A DNA stretch of 64,000 nt from Cladorhizidae sp. MBARI D1340-BT2 (taxonomy: Eukaryota > Porifera > Demospongiae > Poecilosclerida > Cladorhizidae). The notes below the pieces were generated by a model that was not told the DNA's origin, did no database searches, and saw only the letters and a program-made list of their open reading frames with translations. Position numbers and translations under genes: made by a program. Below, piece by piece: positions 34,806 to 49,266 of this stretch; the stretch's first letter is position 1, and every line of letters starts with the position of its first letter. Location: NCBI GenBank assembly GCA_028752905.1, contig JAQNBH010000301.1, forward strand, positions 287,001 through 351,000, written 5' to 3'.

Positions 34806-37800
34806 CCAAGTCTAGTTGGTATGTAGTCAGTCCTACCTGTACTGCCATGCTAGTTGGTATGTAGTCAGTCCTACCTGTACTGCCATGCTAGTTGGTATGT
34901 AGTCAGTCCTACCTGTACTGCCATGCTAGTTGGTATGTAGTCAGTCCTACCTGTACTGCCATGTTAGTTGGTGTGTAGTCCTACCTGTACTGCCATGCTA
35001 GTTGGTGTGTAGTCCTACCTGTACTGCCATGCTAGTTGGTGTGTAGTCCTACCTGTACTGCCATGCTAGTTGGTGTGTAGTCCTACCTGTACTGCCATGC
35101 TAGTTGGTGTGTAGTCCTACCTGTACTGCCATGCTAGTTGGTGTGTAGTCCTACCTGTACTGTCATGCTAGTTGGTGTGTAGTCCTACCTGTACTGCCAT
35201 GCTAGTTGGTGTGTAGTCCTACCTGTACTGCCATGCTAGTTGGTGTGTAGTCCTACCTGTACTGCCATGCTAGTTGGTGTGTAGTCCTACCTGTACTGCC
35301 ATGCTAGTTGGTGTATAGTCCTACCTGTACTGCCATGCTAGTTGGTGTGTAGTCCTACCTGTACTGCCATGCTAGTTGGTGTGTAGTCCTACCTGTACTG
35401 CCATGCTAGTTGGTGTGCAGTCCTACCTGTACTGCCATGCTAGTTGGTGTATAGTCCTACCTGTACTGCCATGCTAGTTGGTGTGCAGTCCTACCTGTAC
35501 TGCCATGCTAGTTGGTGTATAGTCCTACCTGTACTGCCATGCTAGTTGGTGTGTAGTCCTACCTGTACTGCCATGCTAGTTGGTGTGTAGTCCTACCTGT
35601 ACTGCCATGCTAGTTGGTGTGTAGTCCTACCTGTACTGCCATGCTAGTTGGTGTGTAGTCCTACCTGTACTGCCATGCTAGTTGGTGTGTAGTCCTACCT
35701 GTACTGCCATGCTAGTTGGTGTGTAGTCCTACCTGTACTGCCATGCTAGTTGGTGTGTAGTCCTACCTGTACTGCCATGCTAGTTGGTGTGTAGTCCTAC
35801 CTGTACTGCCATGCTAGTTGGTGTGTAGTCCTACTTGTACTGCCATGCTAGTTGGTGTATAGTCCTGCCTGTACTGCCATGCTAGTTGGTGTGTAGTCCT
35901 ACCTGTACTGCCATGCTAGTTGGTGTGTAGTCCTACTTGTACTGCCATGCTAGTTGGTGTGTAGTCCTACCTGTACTGCCATGCTAGTTGGTGTGCAGTC
36001 CTACATGCACTGCCATGCTAGTTGGTGTGTAGTCCTACCTGTACTGCCATGCTAGTTGGTGTGTAGTCCTACCTGTACTGCCATGCTAGTTGGTGTATAG
36101 TCCTACCTGTACTGCCATGCTAGTTGGTGTGTAGTCCTACCTGTACTGCCATGCTAGTTGGTGTGTAGTCCTACCTGTACTGCCATGCTAGTTGGTGTAT
36201 AGTCCTACCAGTACTGCCATGCTAGTTGGTGTGTAGTCCTGCCTGTACTGCCATGCTAGTTGGTGTATAGTCCTACCTGTACTGCCATGCTAGTTGGTGT
36301 GTAGTCCTACCTGTACTGCCATGCTAGTTGGTGTGTAGTCCTACCTGTACTGCCATACTAGTTGGTGTATAGTCCTACCTGTACTGCCATGCTAGTTGGT
36401 GTGTAGTCCTACCTGTACTGCCATGCTAGTTGGTGTGTAGTCCTACCTGTACTGCCATGCTAGTTGGTGTATAGTCCTACCTGTACTGCCATGCTAGTTG
36501 GTGTATAGTCCTACCTGTACTGCCATGCTAGTTGGTGTATAGTCCTACCTGTACTACCATGCTAGTTGGTGTGTAGTCCTATTGTACTGCCATGCTAGTT
36601 GGTGTGTAGTCCTACCTGTACTGCCATGCTAGTTGGTGTATAGTCCTACCTATACTGCCATGCTAGTTGGTGTATAGTCCTACCTGTACTGCCATGCTAG
36701 TTGGTGTATAGTCCTACCTGTACTGCCATGCTAGTTGGTGTGTAGTCCTACCTGTACTGCCATGCTAGTTGGTGTGTAGTCCTACCTGTATACTGCCATG
36801 CTAGTTGGTGTATAGTCCTACCTGTACTGCCATGCTAGTTGGTGTGTAGTCCTACCTGTACTGCCATGCTAGTTGGTGTGCAGTCCTACCGGTACTGCCA
36901 TGCTAGTTGGTGTGTAGTCCTACCTGTACTGCCATGCTAGTTGGTATGTAGTCCTACCTGTACTGCCATGCTAGTTGGTGTATAGTCCTACCTGTACTGC
37001 CATGCTAGTTGGTGTGTAGTCCTACCTGTACTGCCATGCTAGTTGGTGTGTAGTCCTACCTGTACTGCCATGCTAGTTGGTGTGTAGTCCTACCTGTACT
37101 GCCATGCTAGTTGGTGTGTAGTCCTACCTGTACTGCCATGCTAGTTGGTGTGTAGTCCTACCTGTACTGCCATGCTAGTTGGTGTGTAGTCCTACCTGTA
37201 CTGCCATGCTAGTTGGTGTGTAGTCCTACCTGTACTGCCATGCTAGTTGGTGTGTAGTCCTACCTGTACTGCCATGCTAGTTGGTGTATAGTCCTACCTG
37301 TACTGCCATGCTAGTTGGTGTGTAGTCCTACCTGTACTGCCATGCTAGTTGGTGTGTAGTCCTACCTGTACTGCCATGCTAGTTGGTGTGTAGTCCTACC
37401 TGTACTGCCATGCTAGTTGGTGTGTAGTCCTACCTGTATACTGCCATGCTAGTTGGTGTGTAGTCCTACCTGTACTGCCATGCTAGTTGGTGTGTAGTCC
37501 TACCTGTACTGCCATGCTAGTTGGTGTATAGTCCTACCTGTACTGCCATGCTAGTTGGTGTGTAGTCCTACCTGTACTGCCATGCTAGTTGGTGTATAGT
37601 CCTGCCTGTACTGCCATGCTAGTTGGTGTGTAGTCCTACCTGTACTGACATGCTAGTTGGTGTATAGTCCTACCTGTACTGCCATGCTAGTTGGTGTATA
37701 GTCCTACCTGTACTGCCATGCTAGTTGGTGTGTAGTCCTACTTGTACTGCCATGCTAGTTGGTGTGTAGTCCTACCTGTACTGCCATCCTAGTTGGTGTG

Positions 37801-40800
37801 CAGTCCTACTTGTACTGCCATGCTAGTTGGTGTGTAGTCCTACCTGTACTGCCATGCTAGTTGGTGTGTAGTCCTACCTGTACTGCCATGCTAGTTGGTG
37901 TGTAGTCCTACCTGTACTGCCATGCTAGTTGGTGTGTAGTCCTACCTGTACTGCCATGCTAGTTGGTGTGTAGTCCTACCTGTACTGCCATGCTAGTTGG
38001 TGTGTAGTCCTACTTGTACTGCCATGCTAGTTGGTGTGTAGTCCTACCTGTACTGCCATGCTAGTTGGTGTGTAGTCCTACTTGTACTGCCATGCTAGTT
38101 GGTGTGTAGTCCTACCTGTACTGCCATGCTAGTTGGTGTGTAGTCCTACCTGTACTGCCATGCTAGTTGGTGTATAGTCCTACCTGTACTGCCATGCTAG
38201 TTGGTGTGTAGTCCTACCTGTACTGCCATGCTAGTTGGTGTGTAGTCCTACCTGTACTGCCATGCTAGTTGGTGTATAGTCCTGCCTGTACTACCATGCT
38301 AGTTGGTGTGTAGTCCTACCTGTACTGCCATGCTAGTTGGTGTATAGTCCTACCTGTACTGCCATGCTAGTTGGTGTGTAGTCCTACCTGTACTGCCATG
38401 CTAGTTGGTGTGTAGTCCTACCTGTACTGCCATGCTAGTTGGTGTGTAGTCCTACCTGTACTGCCATGCTAGTTGGTGTATAGTCATACCTGTACTGCCA
38501 TGCTAGTTGGTGTGTAGTCCTACCTGTACTGCCATGCTAGTTGGTGTGTAGTCCTACCTGTACTGCCATGCTAGTTGGTGTGTAGTCCTACCTGTACTGC
38601 CATGCTAGTTGGTGTGTAGTCCTACCTGTACTGCCATGCTAGTTGGTGTGTAGTCCTACCTGTACTGCCATGCTAGTTGGTGTGTAGTCCTACCTGTACT
38701 GCCATGCTAGTTGGTGTGTAGTCCTACCTGTACTGCCATGCTAGTTGGTGTGTAGTCCTACCTGTAATGCCATGATAGTTGGTGTGTAGTCCTACCTGTA
38801 CTGCCATGCTAGTTGGTGTATAGTCCTACCTGTACTGCCATGCTAGTTGGTGTATAGTCCTACCTGTACTGCCATGCTAGTTGGTGTGTAGTCCTGCCTG
38901 TACTGCCATGCTAGTTGGTGTGTAGTCCTACCTGTACTGCCATGCTAGTTGGTGTGTAGTCCTACCTGTACTGCCATGCTAGTTGGTGTGTAGTCCTACC
39001 TGTACTGCCATGCTAGTTGGTGTGTAGTCCTACCTGTACTGCCATGCTAGTTGGTGTATAGTCCTACTGTACTGCCATGCTAGTTGGTGTGTAGTCCTAC
39101 CTGTACTGCCATGCTAGTTGGTGTATAGTCCTGCCTGTACTGCCATGCTAGTTGGTGTGTAGTCCTACCTGTACTGCCATGCTAGTTGGTGTATAGTCCT
39201 ACCTGTACTGCCATGCTAGTTGGTGTGTAGTCCTACCTGTACTGCCATGCTAGTTGGTGTGTAGTCCTACCTGTACTGCCATGCTAGTTGGTGTGTAGTC
39301 CTACCTGTACTGCCATGCTAGTTGGTGTGTAGTCCTACCTGTACTGCCATCCTAGTTGGTGTGCAGTCCTAACTGTACTGCCATGCTAGTTGGTGTATAG
39401 TCCTACCTGTACTGCCATGCTAGTTGGTGTGTAGTCCTACCTGTACTGCCATGCTAGTTGGTGTGTAGTCCTACCTGTACTGCCATGCTAGTTGGTGTGT
39501 AGTCCTACCTGTACTGCCATCCTAGTTGGTGTGCAGTCCTAACTGTACTGCCATGCTAGTTGGTGTGTAGTCCTAACTGTACTGCCATGCTAGTTGGTGT
39601 ATAGTCCTACCTGTACTGCCATGCTAGTTGGTGTATAGTCCTATCTGTACTGCCATGCTAGTTGGTGTGTAGTCCTACCTGTGCTGCCATGCTAGTTGGT
39701 GTGTAGTCCTACCTGTACTGCCATGCTAGTTGGTGTGTAGTCCTACCTGTGCTGCCATGCTAGTTGGTGTGTAGTCCTACCTGTACTGCCATGCTAGTTG
39801 GTGTGTAGTCCTACCTGTACTGCCATGCTAGTTGGTGTATAGTCCTACCTGTACTGCCATGCTAGTTGGTGTGTAGTCCTACCTGTACTGCCATGCTAGT
39901 TGGTGTATAGTCCTACCTGTACTGCCATGCTAGTTGGTGTGTAGTCCTACCTGTACTGCCATGCTAGTTGGTGTGTAGTCCTACCTGTACTGCCATGCTA
40001 GTTGGTGTGTAGTCCTACCTGTACTGCCATGCTAGTTGGTGTATAGTCCTGCCTGTACTGCCATGCTAGTTGGTGTGTAGTCCTACCTGTACTGCCATGC
40101 TAGTTGGTGTATAGTCCTGCCTGTACTGCCATGCTAGTTGGTGTGTAGTCCTACCTGTACTGCCATGCTAGTTGGTGTATAGTCCTACCTGTACTGCCAT
40201 GATAGTTGGTGTGTAGTCCTACCTGTACTGCCATGCTAGTTGGTGTATAGTCCTACCTGTACTGCCATGCTAGTTGGTGTATAGTCCTACCTATGCTAGT
40301 TGGTGTGTAGTCCTACCTGTACTGCCATGTTGGTGTGTAGTCCTACCTGTACTGCCATGCTAGTTGGTGTGTAGTCCTGCCTGTACTGCCATGCTAGTTG
40401 GTGTGTAGTCCTACCTGTACTGCCATGCTAGTTGGTGTGTAGTCCTACCTGTACTGCCATGCTAGTTGGTGTGTAGTCCTACCTGTACTGCCATGCTAGT
40501 TGGTGTGTAGTCCTACCTGTACTGCCATGCTAGTTGGTGTGTAGTCCTACCTGTACTGCCATGCTAGTTGGTGTGTAGTCCTACCTGTACTGCCATGCTA
40601 GTTGGTGTGTAGTCCTACTTGTACTGCCATGCTAGTTGGTGTGTAGTCCTACCTGTACTGCCATGCTAGTTGGTGTGTAGTCCTACTTGTACTGCCATGC
40701 TAGTTGGTGTGTAGTCCTACCTGTACTGCCATGCTAGTTGGTGTGTAGTCCTACCTGTACTGCCATGCTAGTTGGTGTATAGTCCTACCTGTACTGCCAT

Positions 40801-43800
40801 GCTAGTTGGTGTGTAGTCCTACCTGTACTGCCATGCTAGTTGGTGTGTAGTCCTACCTGTACTGCCATGCTAGTTGGTGTATAGTCCTGCCTGTACTACC
40901 ATGCTAGTTGGTGTGTAGTCCTACCTGTACTGCCATGCTAGTTGGTGTATAGTCCTACCTGTACTGCCATGCTAGTTGGTGTGTAGTCCTACCTGTACTG
41001 CCATGCTAGTTGGTGTGTAGTCCTACCTGTACTGCCATGCTAGTTGGTGTGTAGTCCTACCTGTACTGCCATGCTAGTTGGTGTATAGTCATACCTGTAC
41101 TGCCATGCTAGTTGGTGTGTAGTCCTACCTGTACTGCCATGCTAGTTGGTGTGTAGTCCTACCTGTACTGCCATGCTAGTTGGTGTGTAGTCCTACCTGT
41201 ACTGCCATGCTAGTTGGTGTGTAGTCCTACCTGTACTGCCATGCTAGTTGGTGTGTAGTCCTACCTGTACTGCCATGCTAGTTGGTGTGTAGTCCTACCT
41301 GTACTGCCATGCTAGTTGGTGTGTAGTCCTACCTGTACTGCCATGCTAGTTGGTGTGTAGTCCTACCTGTAATGCCATGATAGTTGGTGTGTAGTCCTAC
41401 CTGTACTGCCATGCTAGTTGGTGTATAGTCCTACCTGTACTGCCATGCTAGTTGGTGTATAGTCCTACCTGTACTGCCATGCTAGTTGGTGTGTAGTCCT
41501 GCCTGTACTGCCATGCTAGTTGGTGTGTAGTCCTACCTGTACTGCCATGCTAGTTGGTGTGTAGTCCTACCTGTACTGCCATGCTAGTTGGTGTGTAGTC
41601 CTACCTGTACTGCCATGCTAGTTGGTGTGTAGTCCTACCTGTACTGCCATGCTAGTTGGTGTATAGTCCTACTGTACTGCCATGCTAGTTGGTGTGTAGT
41701 CCTACCTGTACTGCCATGCTAGTTGGTGTATAGTCCTGCCTGTACTGCCATGCTAGTTGGTGTGTAGTCCTACCTGTACTGCCATGCTAGTTGGTGTATA
41801 GTCCTACCTGTACTGCCATGCTAGTTGGTGTGTAGTCCTACCTGTACTGCCATGCTAGTTGGTGTGTAGTCCTACCTGTACTGCCATGCTAGTTGGTGTG
41901 TAGTCCTACCTGTACTGCCATGCTAGTTGGTGTGTAGTCCTACCTGTACTGCCATCCTAGTTGGTGTGCAGTCCTAACTGTACTGCCATGCTAGTTGGTG
42001 TATAGTCCTACCTGTACTGCCATGCTAGTTGGTGTGTAGTCCTACCTGTACTGCCATGCTAGTTGGTGTGTAGTCCTACCTGTACTGCCATGCTAGTTGG
42101 TGTGTAGTCCTACCTGTACTGCCATCCTAGTTGGTGTGCAGTCCTAACTGTACTGCCATGCTAGTTGGTGTGTAGTCCTAACTGTACTGCCATGCTAGTT
42201 GGTGTATAGTCCTACCTGTACTGCCATGCTAGTTGGTGTATAGTCCTATCTGTACTGCCATGCTAGTTGGTGTGTAGTCCTACCTGTGCTGCCATGCTAG
42301 TTGGTGTGTAGTCCTACCTGTACTGCCATGCTAGTTGGTGTGTAGTCCTACCTGTGCTGCCATGCTAGTTGGTGTGTAGTCCTACCTGTACTGCCATGCT
42401 AGTTGGTGTGTAGTCCTACCTGTACTGCCATGCTAGTTGGTGTATAGTCCTACCTGTACTGCCATGCTAGTTGGTGTGTAGTCCTACCTGTACTGCCATG
42501 CTAGTTGGTGTATAGTCCTACCTGTACTGCCATGCTAGTTGGTGTGTAGTCCTACCTGTACTGCCATGCTAGTTGGTGTGTAGTCCTACCTGTACTGCCA
42601 TGCTAGTTGGTGTGTAGTCCTACCTGTACTGCCATGCTAGTTGGTGTATAGTCCTGCCTGTACTGCCATGCTAGTTGGTGTGTAGTCCTACCTGTACTGC
42701 CATGCTAGTTGGTGTATAGTCCTGCCTGTACTGCCATGCTAGTTGGTGTGTAGTCCTACCTGTACTGCCATGCTAGTTGGTGTATAGTCCTACCTGTACT
42801 GCCATGATAGTTGGTGTGTAGTCCTACCTGTACTGCCATGCTAGTTGGTGTATAGTCCTACCTGTACTGCCATGCTAGTTGGTGTATAGTCCTACCTATG
42901 CTAGTTGGTGTGTAGTCCTACCTGTACTGCCATGTTGGTGTGTAGTCCTACCTGTACTGCCATGCTAGTTGGTGTGTAGTCCTGCCTGTACTGCCATGCT
43001 AGTTGGTGTGTAGTCCTACCTGTACTGCCATGCTAGTTGGTGTATAGTCCTACCTGTACTGCCATGCTAGTTGGTGTGTAGTCCTGCCTGTACTGCCATG
43101 CTAGTTGGTGTGTAGTCCTACCTGTACTGCCATGCTAGTTGGTGTGTAGTCCTGCCTGTACTGCCATGCTAGTTGGTGTGTAGTCCTACCTGTACTGCCG
43201 TGCTAGTTGGTGTGTAGTCCTACCTGTACTGCCATGCTAGTTGGTGTGTAGTCCTACCTGTACTGCCATGCTAGTTGGTGTGTAGTCCTACCTGTACTGC
43301 CATGCTAGTTGGTGTATAGTCCTACCTGTACTGCCATGCTAGTTGGTGTGTAGTCCTACCTGTACTGCCATGCTAGTTGGTGTATAGTCCTGCCTGTACT
43401 GCCATGCTAGTTGGTGTGTAGTCCTACCTGTACTGCCATGCTAGTTGGTGTATAGTCCTACCTGTACTGCCATGCTAGTTGGTGTGTAGTCCTACCTGTA
43501 CTGCCATGCTAGTTGGTGTGTAGTCCTACCTGTACTGCCATGCTAGTTGGTGAGTAGTCCTACCTGTACTGCCATCCTAGTTGGTGTGCAGTCCTAACTG
43601 TACTGCCATGCTAGTTGGTGTGTAGTCCTAACTGTACTGCCATGCTAGTTGGTGTATAGTCCTACCTGTACTGCCATGCTAGTTGGATAGTCCTATCTGT
43701 ACTGCCATGCTTGTTGGTGTGTAGTCCTACCTGTACTGCCATGCTAGTTGGTGTGTAGTCCTACCTGTACTGCCATGCTAGTTGGTGTATAGTCCTACCT

Positions 43801-46800
43801 GTACTGCCATGCTAGTTGGTGTGTAGTCCTACCTGTACTGCCATGCTAGTTGGTGTGTAGTCCTGCCTGTACTGCCATGCTAGTTGGTGTATAGTCCTAC
43901 CTGTACTGCCATGCTAGTTGGTGTGTAGTCCTACCTGTACTGCCATGCTAGTTGGTGTGTAGTCCTACCTGTACTGCCATGCTAGTTGGTGTGTAGTCCT
44001 ACCTGTACTGCCATGCTAGTTGGTGTATAGTCCTGCCTGTACTGCCATGCTAGTTGGTGTGTAGTCCTACCTGTACTGCCATGCTAGTTGGTGTGTAGTC
44101 CTACCTGTACTGCCATGCTAGTTGGTGTGTAGTCCTACCTGTACTGCCATGCTAGTTGGTGTGTAGTCCTACCTGTACTGCCATGCTAGTTGGTGTATAG
44201 TCCTACCTGTACTGCCATGCTAGTTGGTGTGTAGTCCTACCTGTACTGCCATGCTAGTTGGTGTGTAGTCCTACCTGTACTGCCATGCTAGTTGGTGTGT
44301 AGTCCTACCTGTACTGCCATGCTAGTTGGTGTATAGTCCTACCTGTACTGCCATGCTAGTTGGTGTGTAGTCCTACCTGTACTGCCATGCTAGTTGGTGT
44401 GTAGTCCTACCTGTACTGCCATGCTAGTTGGTGTATAGTCCTACCTATGCTAGTTGGTGTGTAGTCCTACCTGTACTGCCATGCTAGTTGGTGTATAGTC
44501 CTGCCTGTACTGCCATGCTAGTTGGTGTGTAGTCCTACCTGTACTGCCATGCTAGTTGGTGTGTAGTCCTACCTGTACTGCCATGCTAGTTGGTGTGTAG
44601 TCCTGCCTGTACTGCCATGCTAGTTGGTGTATAGTCCTACCTGTACTGCCATGCTAGTTGGTGTGTAGTCCTACCTGTACTGCCATGCTAGTTGGTGTGT
44701 AGTCCTACCTGTACTGCCATGCTAGTTGGTGTGTAGTCCTACCTGTACTGCCATGCTAGTTGGTGTATAGTCCTGCCTGTACTGCCATGCTAGTTGGTGT
44801 GTAGTCCTACCTGTACTGCCATGCTAGTTGGTGTGTAGTCCTACCTGTACTGCCATGCTAGTTGGTGTATAGTCCTACCTGTACTGCCATGATAGTTGGT
44901 GTGTAGTCCTACCTGTACTGCCATGCTAGTTGGTGTGTAGTCCTACCTGTACTGCCATGCTAGTTGGTGTCTAGTCCTACCTGTACTGCCATGCTAGTTG
45001 GTGTGTAGTCCTACCTGTACTGCCATGCTAGTTGGTGTGTAGTCCTACCTGTACTGCCATGCTAGTTGGTGTGTAGTCCTACCTGTACTGCCATGCTAGT
45101 TGGTGTATAGTCCTGCCTGTACTGCCATGCTAGTTGGTGTCTAGTCCTACCTGTATACTGCCATACTAGTTGGTGTGTAGTCCTACCTGTACTGCCATGC
45201 TAGTTGGTGTGTAGTCCTACCTGTACTGCCATGCTAGTTGGTGTGTAGTCCTACCTGTACTGCCATGCTAGTTGGTGTGTAGTCCTACCTGTACTGCCAT
45301 ACTAGTTGGTGTGTAGTCCTACCTGTACTGCCATGCTAGTTGGTGTGTAGTCCTACCTGTACTGCCATGCTAGTTGGTGTATAGTCCTGCCTGTACTGCC
45401 ATGCTAGTTGGTGTGTAGTCCTACCTGTACTGCCATGCTACATAGTTGGTGTGTAGTCCTACCTGTACTGCCATGCTAGTTGGTGTGTAGTCCTACCTGT
45501 ACTGCCATGCTAGTTGGTGTGTAGTCCTACCTGTACTGCCATGCTAGTTGGTGTATAGTCCTACCTGTACTGCCATGCTAGTTGGTGTGTAGTCCTACCT
45601 GTACTGCCATGCTAGTTGGTGTATAGTCCTACCTGTACTGCCATGCTAGTTGGTGTGTAGTCCTGCCTGTACTGCCATGCTAGTTGGTGTGTAGTCCTAC
45701 CTGTACTGCCATGCTAGTTGGTGTGTAGTCCTGCCTGTACTGCCATGCTAGTTGGTGTGTAGTCCTACCTGTACTGCCATGCTAGTTGGTGTGTAGTCCT
45801 ACCTGTACTGCGATGCTAGTTGGTGTGTAGTCCTACCTGTACTGCCATGCTAGTTGGTGTGTAGTCCTACCTGTACTGCCATGCTAGTTGGTGTATAGTC
45901 CTACCTGTACTGCCATGCTAGTTGGTGTGTAGTCCTACCTGTACTGCCATGCTAGTTGGTGTATAGTCCTGCCTGTACTGCCATGGTAGTTGGTGTGTAG
46001 TCCTACCTGTACTGCCATGCTAGTTGGTGTATAGTCCTACCTGTACTGCCATGCTAGTTGGTGTATAGTCCTACCTGTTCTGCCATGCTAGTTGGTGTGT
46101 AGTCCTACCTGTACTGCCATGCTAGTTGGTGTGTAGTCCTACATGTACCTGTACTGCCATGCTAGTTGGTGTGTAGTCCTACCTGTGCTGCCATGCTAGT
46201 TGGTGTGTAGTCCTACCTGTACTGCCATGCTAGTTGGTGTGTAGTCCTACCTGTACTGCCATGCTAGTTGGTGTGTAGTCCTACCTGTACTGCCATGCTA
46301 GTTGGTGTGTAGTCCTACTTGTACTGCCATGCTAGTTGGTGTGTAGTCCTACCTGTACTGCCATGCTAGTTGGTGTGTAGTCCTACCTGTACTGCCATGC
46401 TAGTTGGTGTGTAGTCCTACCTGTACTGCCATGCTAGTTGGTGTGTAGTCCTACCTGTACTGCCATGCTAGTTGGTGTATAGTCCTACAGTACCTGTACT
46501 GCCATGCTAGTTGGTGTGTAGTCCTACCTGTACTGCCATGCTAGTTGGTGTGTAGTCCTACCTGTACTGCCATGCTAGTTGGTGTGTAGTCCTACCTGTA
46601 CTGCCATGCTAGTTGGTGTATAGTCCTACAGTACCTGTACTGCCATGCTAGTTGGTGTGTAGTCCTACCTGTACTGCCATGCTAGTTGGTGTGTAGTCCT
46701 ACCTGTACTGCCATGCTAGTTGGTGTATAGTCCTACCTGTACTGCCATGCTAGTTGGTGTATAGTCCTGCCTGTACTGCCATGCTAGTTGGTGTGTAGTC

Positions 46801-48151
46801 CTACCTGTACTGCCATGCTAGTTGGTGTATAGTCCTACCTGTACTGCCATGCTAGTTGGTGTGTAGTCCTGCCTGTACTGCCATGCTAGTTGGTGTGTAG
46901 TCCTACCTGTACTGCCATGCTAGTTGGTGTGTAGTCCTGCCTGTACTGCCATGCTAGTTGGTGTGTAGTCCTACCTGTACTGCCATGCTAGTTGGTGTGT
47001 AGTCCTACCTGTACTGCCATGCTAGTTGGTGTGTAGTCCTACCTGTACTGCCATGCTAGTTGGTGTGTAGTCCTACCTGTACTGCCATGCTAGTTGGTGT
47101 ATAGTCCTACCTGTACTGCCATGCTAGTTGGTGTGTAGTCCTACTGTACTGCCATGCTAGTTGGTGTATAGTCCTGCCTGTACTGCCATGCTAGTTGGTG
47201 TGTAGTCCTACCTGTACTGCCATGCTAGTTGGTGTATAGTCCTACCTGTACTGCCATGCTAGTTGGTGTGTAGTCCTACCTGTACTGCCATGCTAGTTGG
47301 TGTATAGTCCTACCTGTACTGCCATGCTAGTTGGTGTGTAGTCCTACCTGTACTGCCATGCTAGTTGGTGTGTAGTCCTACCTGTACTGCCATGCTAGTT
47401 GGTGTGTAGTCCTACCTGTACTGCCATCCTAGTTGGTGTGCAGTCCTAACTGTACTGCCATGCTAGTTGGTGTGTAGTCCTAACTGTACTGCCATGCTAG
47501 TTGGTGTATAGTCCTACCTGTACTGCCATGCTAGTTGGTGTATAGTCCTATCTGTACTGCCATGCTAGTTGGTGTGTAGTCCTACCTGTACTGCCATGCT
47601 AGTTGGTGTGTAGTCCTACCTGTACTGCCATGCTAGTTGGTGTGTAGTCCTACCTGCACTGCCATGCTAGTTGGTGTGTAGTCCTACCTGTACTGCCATG
47701 CTAGTTGGTGTATAGTCCTACCTGTACTGCCATGCTAGTTGGTGTGTAGTCCTACCTGTACTGCCATGCTAGTTGGTGTGTGGTCCTACCTGTACTGCCA
47801 TGCTAGTTGGTGTATAGTCCTACCTGTTCTGCCATGCTAGTTGGTGTGTAGTCCTACCTGTACTGCCATGCTACTTGGTGTGTAGTCCTACCTGTACTGC
47901 CATGCTAGTTGGTGTGTAGTCCTACCTGTGCTGCCATGCTAGTTGGTGTGTAGTCCTACCTGTACTGCCATGCTAGTTGGTGTGTAGTCCTACCTGTACT
48001 GCCATGCTAGTTGGTGTGTAGTCCTACCTGTGCTGCCATGCTAGTTGGTGTGTAGTCCTACCTGTACTGCCATGCTAGTTGGTGTGTAGTCCTACCTGTA
48101 CTGCCATGCTAGTTGGTGTGTAGTCCTACCTGTACTGCCATGCTAGTTGGT
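34806..48151. repeat. 34-bp array II (unit B copy, 13.3 kb)
   Basis: About 390 copies of the 34-bp unit (CTAGTTGGTGTGTAGTCCTA plus CCTGTACTGCCATG), almost four times the size of the unit A array. Variants GTATAG, GTGCAG, TCCTGCC, CATCCTAG and TAACTG recur in ordered series, showing higher-order duplication. There are no unique spacers and no coding sequence. Confidence 0.97.
37840..43042. repeat. 2,605-bp tandem duplication inside array II
   Basis: Rare variants recur exactly 2,605 bp apart: CCTGTAATGCCATGATAG at 38761 and 41366, a shortened CTATGCTAG unit at 40291 and 42896, and TACTTGTACT at 38011 and 40616. The match starts somewhere after ~37815 and ends near 40437/43042. It therefore covers nearly 77 units copied in one event, and 2,605 is not a multiple of 34. 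Confidence 0.9.
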
Positions 48152-49155
48152 GTGTGTCTAGCACACAGACATTGTCCAAGCCCTAACCCTAGTCATTGTC
48201 CAAACCTAACCTTAGTCATTGCATTCGGACATATATACATATATATATATAATATACATAGTAACACACTGACCACACCTCTTCACCCAAGTCTTATACG
48301 CTGACATACACACAGAGAAATGTGCCCCTCCCTCCCCATACGGACCTCCACCTCAAGCAAAGTGTACCAAGGGGACGTGTGTAAAGTATTTCTGGCGTGT
48401 GCTCACCTGTCGTATGTGGACATCTTCAAGAAATACCTCAGCAGTATAGTCACACCAACTAAGTTGTATTATCACCTCCTCAATGTCTGTCTGTGTGTGT
48501 GAACAAAATAACTGTTAAAGGTCAAAGTCCTAATTAGGTGGCATGAACATAACTTGACGGAGCATTTCCCAAGTTGACCCTTAGCATAAGGTGCAAGGTC
48601 AAAGGTCAACGAGAAGGATCTGTCTTTTAATGACAGTTTTCAAGTTAATCTCTAGCAACCATCAGAGATGTCCCTAGCAACCATAAACTATGGGATAGCA
48701 GTGCTGTTATTAAATGTAGTCATGAAGAAGGTGCCCCTGTTGCAGGTAGCAAATGTGGGTAGTGCATGACCATGGATTCTGTGCATTGTGCAGCACAAAG
48801 CTATGCTGCCAGTTTGCCCAGACCCTCTCCATGTGTGCATATTGAGAGGTAGGCTGGAGTGCCTAGAGCAACACATCAACCAACAAGTCTACTACTTTAG
48901 CCTTCCTTTACCAGTATTAGATCAACTCAATCAACTCAATCACAGACTTGCTTCTTCACCAGCATTGCAGGAGAGTAAGCCGTCACTAACCCATGTAGCG
49001 TTAAGTTTCACCTTGTGGCCTGTCCAACTTCAGTGACAAAGATTTTAAACGGCAACCACAACGAAGTCACAAATTAGCCCGTTTAGTTCCGTCACTGCAA
49101 GCCCAATTGAGGAACGACCCTTTACCTTGCCACACCCTCGACTACGCTATGACTT
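48152..49155 (+). other. Flank of array II (unit B)
   Basis: Counterpart of 19176-20180, including the small plus-strand ORF 48320-48502, identical in reading to 19349-19531. Differences include loss of GGATAAGG sequence near 48587 and an extra TCAACTCAA near 48925. Confidence 0.4.
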
Positions 49156-49266
49156 ATGACTCGAAGTTCGGCAGTGAAGCAGGCTATTATTTTGATTCTT
49201 TTGCTCAGGAGGCGTAGGAGGAGGAATAGGAGAAGGCAGAACAGAGTGTGGGTACGTCCAATATAG
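49156..49266 (+). pseudogene. PIF/Harbinger-like transposase N-terminal fragment (unit B)
   Basis: Same 36-codon frame as 20181-20291 with one change (AVKQAIILILLL). The basic run and the WVRPI ending are kept. The fragment is cut by a TAG and there is no catalytic domain downstream before the duplication ends at 49431. Confidence 0.45.

Noticed and set aside
34806..48151. Regular repeats resembling a CRISPR array
   Set aside because: Units are contiguous with no unique spacers, the genome is eukaryotic, and there are no cas genes. It is a satellite.
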